Shown: in pieces, positions 9,821-21,191 of the stretch
Position numbering within the stretch: the first letter of the stretch is position 1
Layout of the letters: each line of letters begins with the position of its first letter
Source of the DNA: Buttiauxella brennerae ATCC 51605
Lineage (GTDB): Bacteria; Pseudomonadota; Gammaproteobacteria; Enterobacterales; Enterobacteriaceae
NCBI RefSeq assembly: GCF_001654925.1
Contig: NZ_LXER01000028.1
Location: 1-64,000, forward strand
Direction of reading: 5' to 3'
DNA: 64,000 nucleotides
Notes under the pieces: generated by a model
Told to the model about the DNA's origin: nothing
What the model saw: the letters and a program-made list of their open reading frames with translations, nothing else
Databases searched by the model: none
Made by a program: the position numbers and the translations under genes

Positions 9821-11554
9821 CTAAATTGGCCAGATATGGTCGATGAGTAATTGAACGGTTCGATTGCCACGAAACTCATTTACATCGAGCTTAAAGGCCA
9901 GTTCGACTTCGCGCACGCCGTTATCCGGCCAGCATGCGGTGTCGACGTTAAAGGCGATGCCGTCAATAAGCGGGCCGCCGCCAACGGGTTCAACCATGAC
10001 TTTAAGATGGCGTTCCCCCACCAGCCGTTGCTGTAATAAGCGGAATTTGCCATCAAACAGTGGCTCAGGGAACATCTGCCCCCACGGCCCGGCGTCACGT
10101 AACATCTCGGCGGTTTCCAGCGTCATCTCTTGCGCGGTAATCGTGCCGTCTGACCAAATCACGCCCTGAAGCAAGGCGGGATCAAGCCATTCCCCCACCA
10201 GGTCGCCAAAACGCTGGCGGAACTCTTCGAATTTAGCTTCTTCCAGCGACAACCCTGCAGCCATAGCGTGACCGCCAAATTTCAGCATCATGCCCGGGTA
10301 CAACGTATCAAGCCGCTCAAGAGCATCACGCATATGCAAGCCTTGCACCGAGCGGCCTGAGCCTTTCAGCGTGCCGTCGCCTGCTGGCGCAAATGCGATA
10401 ACCGGGCGGTTAAAGCGCTCTTTGATACGTGAAGCCAGGATACCGACCACGCCCTGATGCCATTCCGGGTGGTACATCGCCAGGCCATACGGCAGCTCAT
10501 CGTGGCTGTGTTCCAGTTGTTGGCACAGCGTGAGTGCTTCAACCTGCATGCCCTGCTCAATCTCTTTTCGCGTCTGGTTTAGCGCGTCAAGTTCGTTAGC
10601 CAGCATGCGTGCTTCGCCAATATTTTCACTGAGCAGTAACGCAACACCCACGGACATATCATCCAGGCGACCGGCAGCATTCAGACGCGGGCCTAAAGCA
10701 AAACCTAAGTCGCTTGCCGCCAGTTTATGCGGCTCACGGTTGGCGATTTCAATCAGCGCTTTAATGCCCGGGCGACATTTGCCAGCACGAATACGGCTCA
10801 AGCCCTGCCAGGTCAAAATGCGGTTATTCATATCCAGTGGCACAACATCGGCCACGGTGCCTAACGCCACCAGATCCAGCAACTCTGCAATGTTCGGAAT
10901 GGCCAGGCCTTGTTGTTCAAACCAACCGCAATCACGCAGATGCGCACGCATCGCCAGCATCAGATAAAAGGCAACGCCAACGCCTGCGAGGGATTTAGAC
11001 GGAAATTCGCAATCAACCAGGTTGGGGTTGATGATGGCATCTGCCGCAGGCAATTCTGCCCCTGGCAGGTGGTGATCGGTAACCACCACCGGAATGCCCA
11101 GCGCATGGGCACGCTCAACACCACTATGGGATGAGATACCGTTATCGACGGTCAAAATTATTTGCGCGCCGCGCGCATGAGCTTGATCGACGACTTCCGG
11201 GCTTAAACCGTAACCATCTTCAAAACGGTTGGGAACGAGATAACTGATGTTCTGGCAACCGAGGCTGCGCAGCCCCAGCACGCTTAACGCAGTGCTGGTT
11301 GCGCCGTCAGCATCAAAATCGCCGACCACGATAATGCGCAAGCCTTCGCGAAAGGCGTTATGCAGAATCTCAACGGCTTTATCCATGCCATTGAGTTGCT
11401 GCCAGGGGAGCATCCCTTTCACACCGCGTTCCAGGTCCTGCTCACCACGCACACCACGACTGGCATAAAGACGTTTTAAAAGTGGATGCAATTGCTGGGG
11501 TAACACCACGGACTCATCGACCGTGCGACGGCGAAGCTGTGTTTGCTGTTTCAC
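9821..11554 (-). CDS. recJ: Single-strand-specific 5'-3' exonuclease RecJ
   Basis: A 577-residue DHH-family nuclease acting in RecF-pathway recombination, mismatch repair and base-excision repair. The DHH phosphoesterase motifs are present: GDFDADGATST near residue 80, TVDNG, and VVTDHHLPG. The DHHA1 region includes a GGHAMAAG loop near residue 420. The length is identical to E. coli RecJ. It starts 7 bp after dsbC, so the two are co-transcribed. Confidence 0.97.
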   Translation of the reverse strand: MKQQTQLRRRTVDESVVLPQQLHPLLKRLYASRGVRGEQDLERGVKGMLPWQQLNGMDKAVEILHNAFREGLRIIVVGDFDADGATSTALSVLGLRSLGCQNISYLVPNRFEDGYGLSPEVVDQAHARGAQIILTVDNGISSHSGVERAHALGIPVVVTDHHLPGAELPAADAIINPNLVDCEFPSKSLAGVGVAFYLMLAMRAHLRDCGWFEQQGLAIPNIAELLDLVALGTVADVVPLDMNNRILTWQGLSRIRAGKCRPGIKALIEIANREPHKLAASDLGFALGPRLNAAGRLDDMSVGVALLLSENIGEARMLANELDALNQTRKEIEQGMQVEALTLCQQLEHSHDELPYGLAMYHPEWHQGVVGILASRIKERFNRPVIAFAPAGDGTLKGSGRSVQGLHMRDALERLDTLYPGMMLKFGGHAMAAGLSLEEAKFEEFRQRFGDLVGEWLDPALLQGVIWSDGTITAQEMTLETAEMLRDAGPWGQMFPEPLFDGKFRLLQQRLVGERHLKVMVEPVGGGPLIDGIAFNVDTACWPDNGVREVELAFKLDVNEFRGNRTVQLLIDHIWPI

Positions 11555-11561
11555 CCGTTAA

Positions 11562-12278
11562 CTACCCGCCTACATTGGTCAGTTGCTGGTGCGCATCTAA
11601 CATTTGTTTCATCTCTTTCGGCCCCTGATAGCCAGGAATAACCGTACCATTGCTCAACACAATTGCAGGCGTTCCCTGAATGCCGAACTGCACACCCAGG
11701 TTGTAATGGTTGGCGATATTCATATCGCAAGCCCCACCAGTAACAGCTTCGCCTTTCATCGCTGCATCAAAGGCTTTTTTAGGGTCTTTTGCACACCAGA
11801 TAGCTTTCATATCTTTTTCGATTGGGCTTTGCAGACCCTGGCGCGGGAAAGCCAGGTAGCGCACGGTAATGCCCAGTGCGTTGTAGTCTTTCATCTCTTC
11901 ATGCAGCTTGTGGCAATAGCCACAAGTGATGTCGGTAAACACCGTAATCACGTGTTTTTCTTGCGGCGCTTTGTAGACGATCATCTCTTTTTCGAGCGCG
12001 TTAAGTTTACCCACCAATAATTGGTTAGTGACGTTAACGGGCTGTGCTCCGCTGACGTCGTACAGTGGCCCCTGAATAACGTGTTTACCGTCTTCGGTCA
12101 CATACAGAACGCCGCTATCGGTTAATACCGTTTTCATGCCCGCAACAGGTGCCGACTGAATGTCAGCATTTTGTACGCCTAACTTAGCAAGAGACTGCTT
12201 GATTGCTGCGTCGTCAGCATGAACAAAACCGGACACAGAGACCGCTAACAATGGGAGCAGCCACAAACGCTTTTTCAT
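11562..12278 (-). CDS. dsbC: Periplasmic disulfide isomerase DsbC
   Basis: Thiol:disulfide interchange protein that reshuffles wrong disulfides in the periplasm and is kept reduced by DsbD. It has 238 residues with a signal peptide (cleavage about VHA/DD, residue 21), an N-terminal dimerisation region and a thioredoxin fold with active site CGYC at residues 119-122. A second Cys pair follows further on. It lies between xerD and recJ as in E. coli. Confidence 0.96.
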   Translation of the reverse strand: MKKRLWLLPLLAVSVSGFVHADDAAIKQSLAKLGVQNADIQSAPVAGMKTVLTDSGVLYVTEDGKHVIQGPLYDVSGAQPVNVTNQLLVGKLNALEKEMIVYKAPQEKHVITVFTDITCGYCHKLHEEMKDYNALGITVRYLAFPRQGLQSPIEKDMKAIWCAKDPKKAFDAAMKGEAVTGGACDMNIANHYNLGVQFGIQGTPAIVLSNGTVIPGYQGPKEMKQMLDAHQQLTNVGG

Positions 12279-12301
12279 GATGATTCCTTATCTTTTACCA
12301 C

Positions 12302-13198
12302 TCACGCACGTGGGTGGTGCTGTTGATGTAGCTGGCGTAATCGCTCTGTCGCTACATGCGTATAAATTTGTGTGGTGGACAAATCACTGTGTCCAAGCAA
12401 CATCTGTACGACTCGCAAATCCGCGCCATGGTTCAGTAAATGCGTGGCAAAAGCATGTCGAAGTACGTGCGGCGAGAGTTTTTCGCTGTCGATACCCGCC
12501 TGCACTGCGTAATGTTTGATGCGGTGCCAGAATGTCTGGCGCGTCATCTGCTGGGCTCGATTACTGGGGAAAACCACGTCAATCGACACGCCATTGAGCA
12601 GCCATGGCCGCCCATGTTCCAGATAGTTTTCAAGCCAGTAAACCGCTTCTTCGCCCATCGGCACTAAGCGTTCTTTATTACCTTTACCGATGATTCGCAC
12701 CACACCCTGACGCAGGCTGACATCACTCATCGTCAGGCCGACTAACTCAGAAACGCGCAGCCCGGTAGCATACAATAATTCGAGCATCGCTTTGTCACGC
12801 AACTCGATAGGCTGATCGATACAAGGCGCCTGGAGTAACCGACCGACCTGAGCTTCGCTTAAATCTTTCGGTAAGCGCTGCGGTAATTTTGGCGATGAAA
12901 GCATCACACTGGGGTCGTCTTCGCGCAGTTTTTCGCGGTAAAGATACTGGAACAACCGGCGAATAGCGCTCAGCATTCGTGCTGAACTTGTTGCTTTATA
13001 GCCACCTTCAAGGCGTTCCGCAAACAGTGACTGTAAATCCCCGGTCTGCACATTCAGCAAACTCAAGTCATGGCGTTCCAGCCATTCCGCCACCATTTTC
13101 AGATCCCGGCGATAGGAGTCCAGCGTGTTTTGCGCCAGATTGCGCTCAAGCCAGAGTGCATCCAGAAATTGTTCTATTCGGGCCAGATCCTGTTCCAC
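12302..13198 (-). CDS. xerD: Tyrosine recombinase XerD
   Basis: Acts with XerC at dif to resolve chromosome dimers under FtsK control. It has 298 residues, as in E. coli. An N-terminal SAM-like domain is followed by the catalytic domain with ATGLRVSEL (Arg), HVLRHAFATHLL (His, Arg) and LLGHSDLSTTQIYTHV (His and nucleophilic Tyr). It is the first gene of the xerD-dsbC-recJ-prfB-lysS series, and fldB is divergent. Confidence 0.97.
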   Translation of the reverse strand: MEQDLARIEQFLDALWLERNLAQNTLDSYRRDLKMVAEWLERHDLSLLNVQTGDLQSLFAERLEGGYKATSSARMLSAIRRLFQYLYREKLREDDPSVMLSSPKLPQRLPKDLSEAQVGRLLQAPCIDQPIELRDKAMLELLYATGLRVSELVGLTMSDVSLRQGVVRIIGKGNKERLVPMGEEAVYWLENYLEHGRPWLLNGVSIDVVFPSNRAQQMTRQTFWHRIKHYAVQAGIDSEKLSPHVLRHAFATHLLNHGADLRVVQMLLGHSDLSTTQIYTHVATERLRQLHQQHHPRA

Positions 13199-13321
13199 TA
13201 CAGCCTCACTTATGCCTCACTGCCTGCCACACGTTTGGCGAATTGTGTCCATTATGCATGATGCACAATGGGATCTGATACACTTGCAACCCTGCACGTT
13301 TTTAAAAGAGTTATTAACGCA

Positions 13322-13843
13322 ATGAACATTGGCCTTTTTTATGGCTCCAGCACTTGTTACACCGAAATGGCTGCCGAAAAAATTCGTGACATCATTGGCC
13401 CGGAACTGGTGACTTTGCACAATCTGAAAGACGATTCACCGGCCATGATGGAACAGTACGATGTGTTGATTCTCGGGATCCCCACATGGGATTTTGGCGA
13501 ATTACAGGAAGACTGGGAATCCATATGGGATCAACTGGATAACCTGAACCTTGAAGGTAAACCGGTTGCGCTTTTTGGCATGGGCGACCAGCTCGGCTAC
13601 GGCGAATGGTTCCTTGATGCGCTGGGTATGTTGCACGATAAACTTGCCCCACGAGGCGCACAGTTTATTGGCTACTGGCCGACGGAAGGCTATGAGTTTA
13701 CCAGCCCGAAACCCGTGATTGCTGATGGGCAACTTTTCGTTGGCCTGGCACTGGATGAAACTAACCAGTACGATTTAAGCGATGAGCGGATCCAAAACTG
13801 GTGTGAGCAAATCCTTGCGGAAATGGCCGAGAAGTTTGCCTGA
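13322..13843 (+). CDS. fldB: Flavodoxin 2
   Basis: FMN electron carrier of 173 residues. I use ATG 13322 ([15 protein letters not shown]), because this reproduces the E. coli length and places the phosphate-binding loop GSSTCYT at residues 7-13; an upstream in-frame extension is not conserved. Flavin-contacting segments PTWDFGE and [10 protein letters not shown] are visible. E. coli fldB belongs to the SoxRS regulon, but no SoxS site was located here. Transcribed divergently from xerD. Confidence 0.95.
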   Translation: MNIGLFYGSSTCYTEMAAEKIRDIIGPELVTLHNLKDDSPAMMEQYDVLILGIPTWDFGELQEDWESIWDQLDNLNLEGKPVALFGMGDQLGYGEWFLDALGMLHDKLAPRGAQFIGYWPTEGYEFTSPKPVIADGQLFVGLALDETNQYDLSDERIQNWCEQILAEMAEKFA

Positions 13844-13850
13844 CAGAAAC

Positions 13851-14273
13851 TTAGGCTTCCCCACTCCCACTCGCCTGTTGTTGCAGCATCAGGCGACGTA
13901 AATCACGCCATTCGCCCGTATCCATGCTATCGGCAGAAAGCCATAAATGCTGGCTACGTTTGCGCCCGATGCGGCGTAAGCGCAGCATCATACCGCTGCG
14001 TAAAACCCATGGCGTGCCCACGATTTCCCACTCCTGATTTTGCCAACGCAGGTGGTAATCGGTCAGGAGTTTCATTTCGCCCTGGCAGGCATGGATGCGC
14101 CGCTGGCTGCGGACACTGTCAAAAACAACCAGCGAGAGCAGTAGCATCCAGATTAGCGTGTAGCTCATTGGCCACGGCATAAGCAGCACGAAGAGTGCGA
14201 TAAGGCCGTGGAGCAAGAGAGACAGCCATTGTGCACGCCAGGAGACGCGTAGATCAGATTGCCACAGGACCAC
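13851..14273 (-). CDS. ygfX: Inner-membrane protein YgfX (CptA)
   Basis: A 140-residue protein with two adjacent hydrophobic helices near the N terminus (about 15-55) and a cytoplasmic, Arg-rich C-terminal part. In E. coli it is described as the toxin-like partner of CptB/SdhE that affects cytoskeletal proteins. Its start overlaps the end of sdhE by 20 bp, so translation is coupled. Confidence 0.9.
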   Translation of the reverse strand: MVLWQSDLRVSWRAQWLSLLLHGLIALFVLLMPWPMSYTLIWMLLLSLVVFDSVRSQRRIHACQGEMKLLTDYHLRWQNQEWEIVGTPWVLRSGMMLRLRRIGRKRSQHLWLSADSMDTGEWRDLRRLMLQQQASGSGEA

Positions 14274-14520
14274 GTTCTTTATTCCGCGTCTGAATCAGTG
14301 TCACCATCCGTTGCAGCTCTGTATCTGCCGGTTTGCCATGATTCATTAACCAATTGAACAGGTCTGGATCATCGCTTTCCAGCAAACGGACAAACAACTG
14401 TTTATCCTCAGCGCTTAACGAGTCATATTCATATTCGAAGAATGGCATAATAGAAATATCCAGCTCGCGCATTCCCCGGCGGCACGCCCAATGAATTCGG
14501 GCTTTGTTATTGATATCCAT
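14254..14520 (-). CDS. sdhE: Succinate dehydrogenase flavinylation factor SdhE (CptB)
   Basis: An 88-residue protein that promotes covalent FAD attachment to SdhA and FrdA. The start at 14520 ([16 protein letters not shown]) gives the E. coli length; a 12-residue longer reading is unlikely. The RGxxE signature is present as RRGMRELD near residues 15-22. It forms a two-gene unit with ygfX and is divergent from ygfZ. Confidence 0.95.
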   Translation of the reverse strand: MDINNKARIHWACRRGMRELDISIMPFFEYEYDSLSAEDKQLFVRLLESDDPDLFNWLMNHGKPADTELQRMVTLIQTRNKERGPVAI

Positions 14521-14768
14521 GTGCTCTTTCCTGGTTCTCTGACAAAGTAGGTACAAGTCTTAGTGTAACGTGTTTTCTTAGCACGTATTAAATGAATGTT
14601 ACCGTTTGCGGGCTTTATCGTGAGAAAAATTCTGCAATTCGTTGTCGTTGCATTAACCTTGCGAGAATTCCCGTAAGCGCACGAATCGCCGTATCAAACT
14701 GCTTGCATTGCCAAATGGCTCTTTTACCATTGAGCCAATACATCAGCTCAAAAACCAGGGACATAATT

Positions 14769-15755
14769 ATGGCTTTCACTCCATTTCCTCCACGTCAGCC
14801 TACAGCTGCAGCCCGCCTGCCGCTAACGCTCATGACTCTTGATGATTGGGCTCTGGCAACCGTGACGGGCAAAGATGCAGAATCGTATCTGCAAGGCCAG
14901 GTCACTGCTGACGTCGCACAGCTTGCGGCAAACCAACACACACTTTGCGCACACTGCGATGCGAAAGGGAAAATGTGGAGCAACTTGCGCCTGTTCCATC
15001 GCGGCGAAGGCTTTACTCTGATTGAGCGCCGTAACGTGCGTGACGCACAACTTGTCGAATTAAAGAAATATGCGGTGTTTTCTAAAGTCGCTATCACTGC
15101 TGATGATGAAAGTGTGCTTCTGGGCCTCGCCGGTTTTCAGGCTCGCGCGGCACTTGCCAATGTATTTACTGCCTTGCCAGATGAGGAAAACCCGGTCGTT
15201 CAGGAAGGTGCAACGACACTGCTGTGGTTTAACCTCCCTGCTGAGCGTTTTATGCTGGTTACCGATGAGTCTACGGCTCAGACCCTGGCGGAAAAATTAC
15301 AGGGCGAGGCCCAGCGTAACGACAGCCAACAATGGCTGGCGCTGGATATCGAAGCCGGTATTCCCGTCATTGAGCCGGTGAACAGCGCGCAATTTATTCC
15401 GCAGGCGACCAACCTTCAGGCGCTCGGTGGTATCAGCTTTAAAAAAGGGTGTTACACCGGCCAGGAAATGGTGGCGCGGGCGAAATTCCGTGGCGCAAAC
15501 AAGCGTGCGCTGTGGTTCCTTGCAGGGAAAGCCAGCCGTTTACCCGAAGCGGGTGAAGACCTTGAACTGAAGATGGGCGACAACTGGCGCCGTACCGGCA
15601 CTGTACTGGCAGCAAGCCAGCTTGATGATGGCCGTGTTCTGGTGCAAGTCGTGATGAATAACGATCTGGAAGCTGACAGCGTGTTGCGCGTTCGTGATGA
15701 CGTCGGCAGCCAACTCGTTATCGAGCGCCTGCCTTATTCATTAGAAGACGAGTAA
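14769..15755 (+). CDS. ygfZ: Folate-binding Fe-S cluster repair/maturation protein YgfZ
   Basis: A 328-residue paralogue of GcvT that binds folate and helps maintain certain Fe-S enzymes such as MiaB. The family signature KGCYTGQE, with its essential Cys, is intact near residue 229. The start at 14769 ([11 protein letters not shown]) matches E. coli; the long upstream in-frame extension (from 14592) has no homology to it and is rejected. Notably, its relative gcvT lies in the same window. Confidence 0.95.
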   Translation: MAFTPFPPRQPTAAARLPLTLMTLDDWALATVTGKDAESYLQGQVTADVAQLAANQHTLCAHCDAKGKMWSNLRLFHRGEGFTLIERRNVRDAQLVELKKYAVFSKVAITADDESVLLGLAGFQARAALANVFTALPDEENPVVQEGATTLLWFNLPAERFMLVTDESTAQTLAEKLQGEAQRNDSQQWLALDIEAGIPVIEPVNSAQFIPQATNLQALGGISFKKGCYTGQEMVARAKFRGANKRALWFLAGKASRLPEAGEDLELKMGDNWRRTGTVLAASQLDDGRVLVQVVMNNDLEADSVLRVRDDVGSQLVIERLPYSLEDE

Positions 15756-15880
15756 ATACCCGTCATACTTCAAGTTGCAGATGCGTTAACGGTACCCATG
15801 CGCCCCAGTCACATAGTTGTCTATGCTCCTGGGGATTTATGGTCTGGTCGCCTTTGGGCAACTCGAATTATTTAGGGTAT
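15756..15880. repeat. ERIC-like element 1
   Basis: The outer arms ATACCC...AGTTGC (15756-15779) and GCAACT...GGGTAT (15858-15880) are inverted. The core GCGCCCCAGTCACATAG / CTATGCTCCTGGGG is recognisably the ERIC core in reverse orientation. It lies between convergent ygfZ and yqfA and may also act as a transcription end. Confidence 0.75.
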
Positions 15881-15900
15881 TGCTTGATGAATCTCGGTAA

Positions 15901-16599
<699 letters not shown>

Positions 16600-16735
16600 T
16601 CAATTTGAAGAATGACGGGTAGAGCATAACTGAGAACGATTCCAGCGAACACCTGTAAGCTAAAATAAATCTATCAGAGTTAATAACGGTATCTATACAA
16701 TATTTCCATCAAAAATTAACCCATGGAGTACAAGG

Positions 16736-17332
16736 ATGATGCAGCTGGCTTTTGGCGCGATGACGGATGTCATTCACTTTCTGATGGAAATCGACAAGCT
16801 AAAACTTGTTGAGCGGCGCACTAAGATTATCGGTCATGGCCGCCCCGAAAACTCGGCGGAACACAGCTGGCATTTTGCGGTTGCGGCAATGAGCCTTACG
16901 CCTTTCGCGCCTGAAAATGTCGATATTTCCCGCGTCGTTCAGATGGCACTGCTGCATGATATTGTTGAAATCGATGTCGGCGACGTGCTGGTTTATGACC
17001 TTGCGGCGCGCGCAGCGATTGCCGATAAAGAAGCTGTCGCTGCGATAAGGCTATTCGGCCTGTTACCTGAGCCGCAGAGCACGCAATTTTTGCAGCTCTG
17101 GCAAGAGTATGAAGCGGGTATTAGTGCAGATGCTCGCTTTGCTGGCGCACTGGATAGAATATTGCCGATTCTGCAAAACTTGCATAACGAAGGGCAAAGC
17201 TGGCGCGAGAATGGCATTTCCCTTGAACAAGTATTACAGCGAAACACGCTGGTGGGCGAAAGCTGGCCCGAATTATGGCAACATGTGGTTAGTCATTTAT
17301 ATACAGCGCAAGAAAAGGGCTGGTTAATCTAA
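16736..17332 (+). CDS. HD-domain phosphohydrolase (YfbR/HDDC2-like)
   Basis: A 198-residue metal-dependent HD protein. Metal ligands visible: His43 in ENSAEHSWH, His74-Asp75 in LLHDIVEIDVGD, and a distal Asp in GALDRILPIL. The layout resembles the YfbR/HDDC2 group of 5'-nucleotidases, so a nucleotide or sugar-phosphate phosphatase is likely. A GGAG is spaced 7 bp before the start. The stop is 16 bp before the RpiR-type regulator, which indicates an operon. I do not recall this gene at this position in E. coli. Confidence 0.75.
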   Translation: MMQLAFGAMTDVIHFLMEIDKLKLVERRTKIIGHGRPENSAEHSWHFAVAAMSLTPFAPENVDISRVVQMALLHDIVEIDVGDVLVYDLAARAAIADKEAVAAIRLFGLLPEPQSTQFLQLWQEYEAGISADARFAGALDRILPILQNLHNEGQSWRENGISLEQVLQRNTLVGESWPELWQHVVSHLYTAQEKGWLI

Positions 17333-17348
17333 TTCAGGAATACGTACC

Positions 17349-18077
17349 ATGTTTAGTCATGCGGCAATCGCTAATCTCAACGGACTGGAAATGATGGTCT
17401 ACAACTTTGTCATCAAGAATCGTGACAAAGTGATGTACATGACTATCCGCGAGTTAGCCGATTCAGTGGGTGTTTCCACCACCACCGTGCTGCGTTTTTG
17501 CCGCAAGCTCAACTGCGAAGGCTATTCTGAATTTCGTGTGCGCTTTAAATTATATCTGGAACAGAATGACGAACAGCTGGTGAATTTTGGCCCAAGTGAA
17601 ATCATCAGCTTTTTTAAAAGTACCAATAATGAAGAGTTCGATAATTTAATCGACCGTGCCGTTGATATTATTTGTTCTTCAGAACGTATTATATTTGTCG
17701 GTGCCGGAACATCTGGCGCCTTAGCAAAATATGGCGCACGCTTCTTTTCTAACGTTGGTAAATTCAGTAACCATATTGATGATCCTTATTTTCCAGTTAC
17801 CAACGACATGGCTAAAAATGCATTAGCGATTGTCCTTTCGGTTTCCGGTGAAACCGAAGAGATCCTGCGTTTCGCCAGCCAGTTCAGTCTGCACAACTGC
17901 AAGGTGCTCTCCATCACCAGCCATGAGAACTCGTCGCTGGCAAAGCTTGCCGATTTTAATATCTCCTGGCATATCCCACTGACACGCGTCGGCGGAGTTT
18001 ATGACATCACCACGCAAATTCCCGTTATTTATATTTTAGAAACCATTGGCCGTAAACTGGCTAAGAAAATGGCATAA
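17349..18077 (+). CDS. RpiR/MurR-family transcriptional regulator
   Basis: A 242-residue protein: an N-terminal HTH_6 domain (about 1-75, with TIRELADSVGVSTTTVLRFCRKL) and a C-terminal SIS sugar-phosphate domain (about 90-230, with VGAGTSGALAKY and LSVSGETEEIL). Such proteins sense phosphosugars. It lies directly upstream of bglA, which hydrolyses 6-phospho-beta-glucosides, so BglA substrate or product is the probable effector. The palindrome between the genes is a candidate operator. Family call is strong; the target is inferred. Confidence 0.88.
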   Translation: MFSHAAIANLNGLEMMVYNFVIKNRDKVMYMTIRELADSVGVSTTTVLRFCRKLNCEGYSEFRVRFKLYLEQNDEQLVNFGPSEIISFFKSTNNEEFDNLIDRAVDIICSSERIIFVGAGTSGALAKYGARFFSNVGKFSNHIDDPYFPVTNDMAKNALAIVLSVSGETEEILRFASQFSLHNCKVLSITSHENSSLAKLADFNISWHIPLTRVGGVYDITTQIPVIYILETIGRKLAKKMA

Positions 18078-18100
18078 AAAAACAGGCTGTTTTTTCCATG

Positions 18101-18129
18101 TAACAAATCACAATAACCGTGATTTGTTA
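18101..18129. promoter_or_regulatory. Perfect palindrome upstream of bglA (candidate operator)
   Basis: TAACAAATCAC (18101-18111), a 7-base spacer, then GTGATTTGTTA (18119-18129): perfect 11-bp arms. It lies 112 bp before bglA and 24 bp after the rpiR-type gene. It lacks a T-run, so it looks like a dimeric-protein site rather than a terminator. Assignment to the adjacent regulator is inference. Confidence 0.6.
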
Positions 18130-18235
18130 TATCGTGACAATTAAATTTCATTTGTTAGACTCCAGAACAGAGCTTATTAACGCACTGCCATTTTGTGATA
18201 TATCCCACATTATTCTGGCACTGACAGTGAGATGA

Positions 18236-19675
<1,440 letters not shown>

Positions 19676-19691
19676 TTGATTTGATCAATTA

Positions 19692-19718
19692 AGCGCCCTC
19701 ATTTGCGGGGCGCTTTTT
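19692..19718 (+). terminator. Rho-independent terminator of bglA
   Basis: AGCGCCC pairs with GGGCGCT, followed by TTTTTAATT, 17 bases after the bglA stop. On the opposite strand it can also serve the convergent histidine-kinase gene. Confidence 0.85.
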
Positions 19719-19721
19719 AAT

Positions 19722-21188
19722 TCAGGTAGGCAACCCAAAACGGAAGCAGGCACCGATTTCGGGCCTTTCCACCAGCGCAATATCGCTGCCGTGCAGTTGC
19801 AGCATCTGGCGCACAATCATCAACCCTAATCCACCGACTCTGACGTGTGACTGATTAACAATCGACGGGCGCATAAACAACCCCTCTTTAAGTTCCTGTG
19901 GGATGCCAGGCCCGCTATCGCTAATCTGCACCATCACTTTTTCGCCCTCTTTCCACAAGCGAACCGCGACCGTTCCCTGCTCCGGCGTATGGCGAATAGC
20001 GTTATCCAGCAGGTTAGTCAGAACCCGTTCAATCATTCCTAAATCAGCATCAATTAAGGGCAAGCCGGGCTGAATATCAGCGACCAGCTGCAACTGGCGG
20101 GTTTGCGTCATCAGTTCGAATTTCTGGAAGACATCCTGCAACAGTTCACTCAGGCAGAAATGCTCTTTCTGCGGCTTCACCACGCCATATTCCAGACGCG
20201 CCAGTTCAAACAATGATTGCGCGAGTGTGCGGACTTTTTGGCTCTGTGCCAGGGCAATTTCCAGATAACGTTTTTTCTCAGTTTCTGAAAGCGTCGCAGA
20301 CATCACCGATAAACTTTCCAGATAACCATGTAGCGAGGTTAACGGTGTGCGTAAGTCATGGGAAATATTGGCAATAAATTCACGGCGCAGTTGGTCTTGC
20401 TGCGAAAGGCGATGCCACTGCTCTGAAATGCGCCGAGCCATCATGATAACCCCCTGACGTAACAGGTTAATTTCATCATTGCTCTGTACTTTTTCGGAAG
20501 GCAGTGCGGCCATGGCCTGCATTTCTGCCATGCCACCAGTTTCCAGCGCATTAACCTGGCGTGACAGCGAACGCAGTGGCCGGGTAATCCAGCGAAATGC
20601 CAGCCCCCCAACAATCAACCCCAGTAACGCAACCAGGCTGATCGAGAGCAGAACCACTTTAAATAGCGTATTCGACTGCGCGTCGCTGGCGAGCGCATTG
20701 TAGTTTTCACCGAGCAAAATGACATACAGATAGCCTTTTACCTGCCCGTTTTGCCGCATCGGTGCCACGCTAAACACTTTCTTGCCATCAATACTGCGCG
20801 GATCGTCACCGTAGATCGGGTACTGCCGATCATTGAGCGCCAGCTGGATCGGCTCCAGATCGATTTGATGGCGTTTAATATGATCCGGCGGCGCGGCATC
20901 ACCAATGATATTGCCTTTCTCATCCAGCAGATAAACTTCAACACTTGGATTTACCGTCATCAGATGATCAAACAGCGTGCGCACCGAATCATTATTCAGG
21001 CCATCTTGTCCAAGCAGCGGGTAGCTCTGGTTGATATGTTCAGCCAGAGAGCCGGAAAGCTGTTGAATGACCGCCTGGCTATACTGCGTGCTGGTGCGAA
21101 TTTGCAGCCACCCCAACAATGAGCAAGAGGTGATCAGCAGCAAGGCAAAAACAAGGGTCAGGCGCTGTGAAAGAGTGAGTTTTCGCAT
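19722..21188 (-). CDS. Sensor histidine kinase
   Basis: A 488-residue inner-membrane kinase. TM1 at about 11-30, a periplasmic sensor of about 140 residues, TM2 at about 175-198, a HAMP linker, HisKA with phospho-acceptor His277 in FIANISHDLRTPL, and HATPase_c with NLLDNAIRHTP, DSGPGIP and GLGLMIV. It follows the response regulator by 3 bp. It is divergent from the cytochrome/molybdoenzyme/MxKDx genes, which suggests it senses a periplasmic stress that they relieve. The architecture parallels HprS, which controls msrPQ in E. coli, but it is not clearly an orthologue. Confidence 0.9.
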   Translation of the reverse strand: MRKLTLSQRLTLVFALLLITSCSLLGWLQIRTSTQYSQAVIQQLSGSLAEHINQSYPLLGQDGLNNDSVRTLFDHLMTVNPSVEVYLLDEKGNIIGDAAPPDHIKRHQIDLEPIQLALNDRQYPIYGDDPRSIDGKKVFSVAPMRQNGQVKGYLYVILLGENYNALASDAQSNTLFKVVLLSISLVALLGLIVGGLAFRWITRPLRSLSRQVNALETGGMAEMQAMAALPSEKVQSNDEINLLRQGVIMMARRISEQWHRLSQQDQLRREFIANISHDLRTPLTSLHGYLESLSVMSATLSETEKKRYLEIALAQSQKVRTLAQSLFELARLEYGVVKPQKEHFCLSELLQDVFQKFELMTQTRQLQLVADIQPGLPLIDADLGMIERVLTNLLDNAIRHTPEQGTVAVRLWKEGEKVMVQISDSGPGIPQELKEGLFMRPSIVNQSHVRVGGLGLMIVRQMLQLHGSDIALVERPEIGACFRFGLPT

Positions 21189-21191
21189 GGT

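Noticed and set aside
14592-14768. N-terminal extension of ygfZ
   Set aside because: The 59 extra residues are not conserved and the ATG at 14769 reproduces the known protein start.
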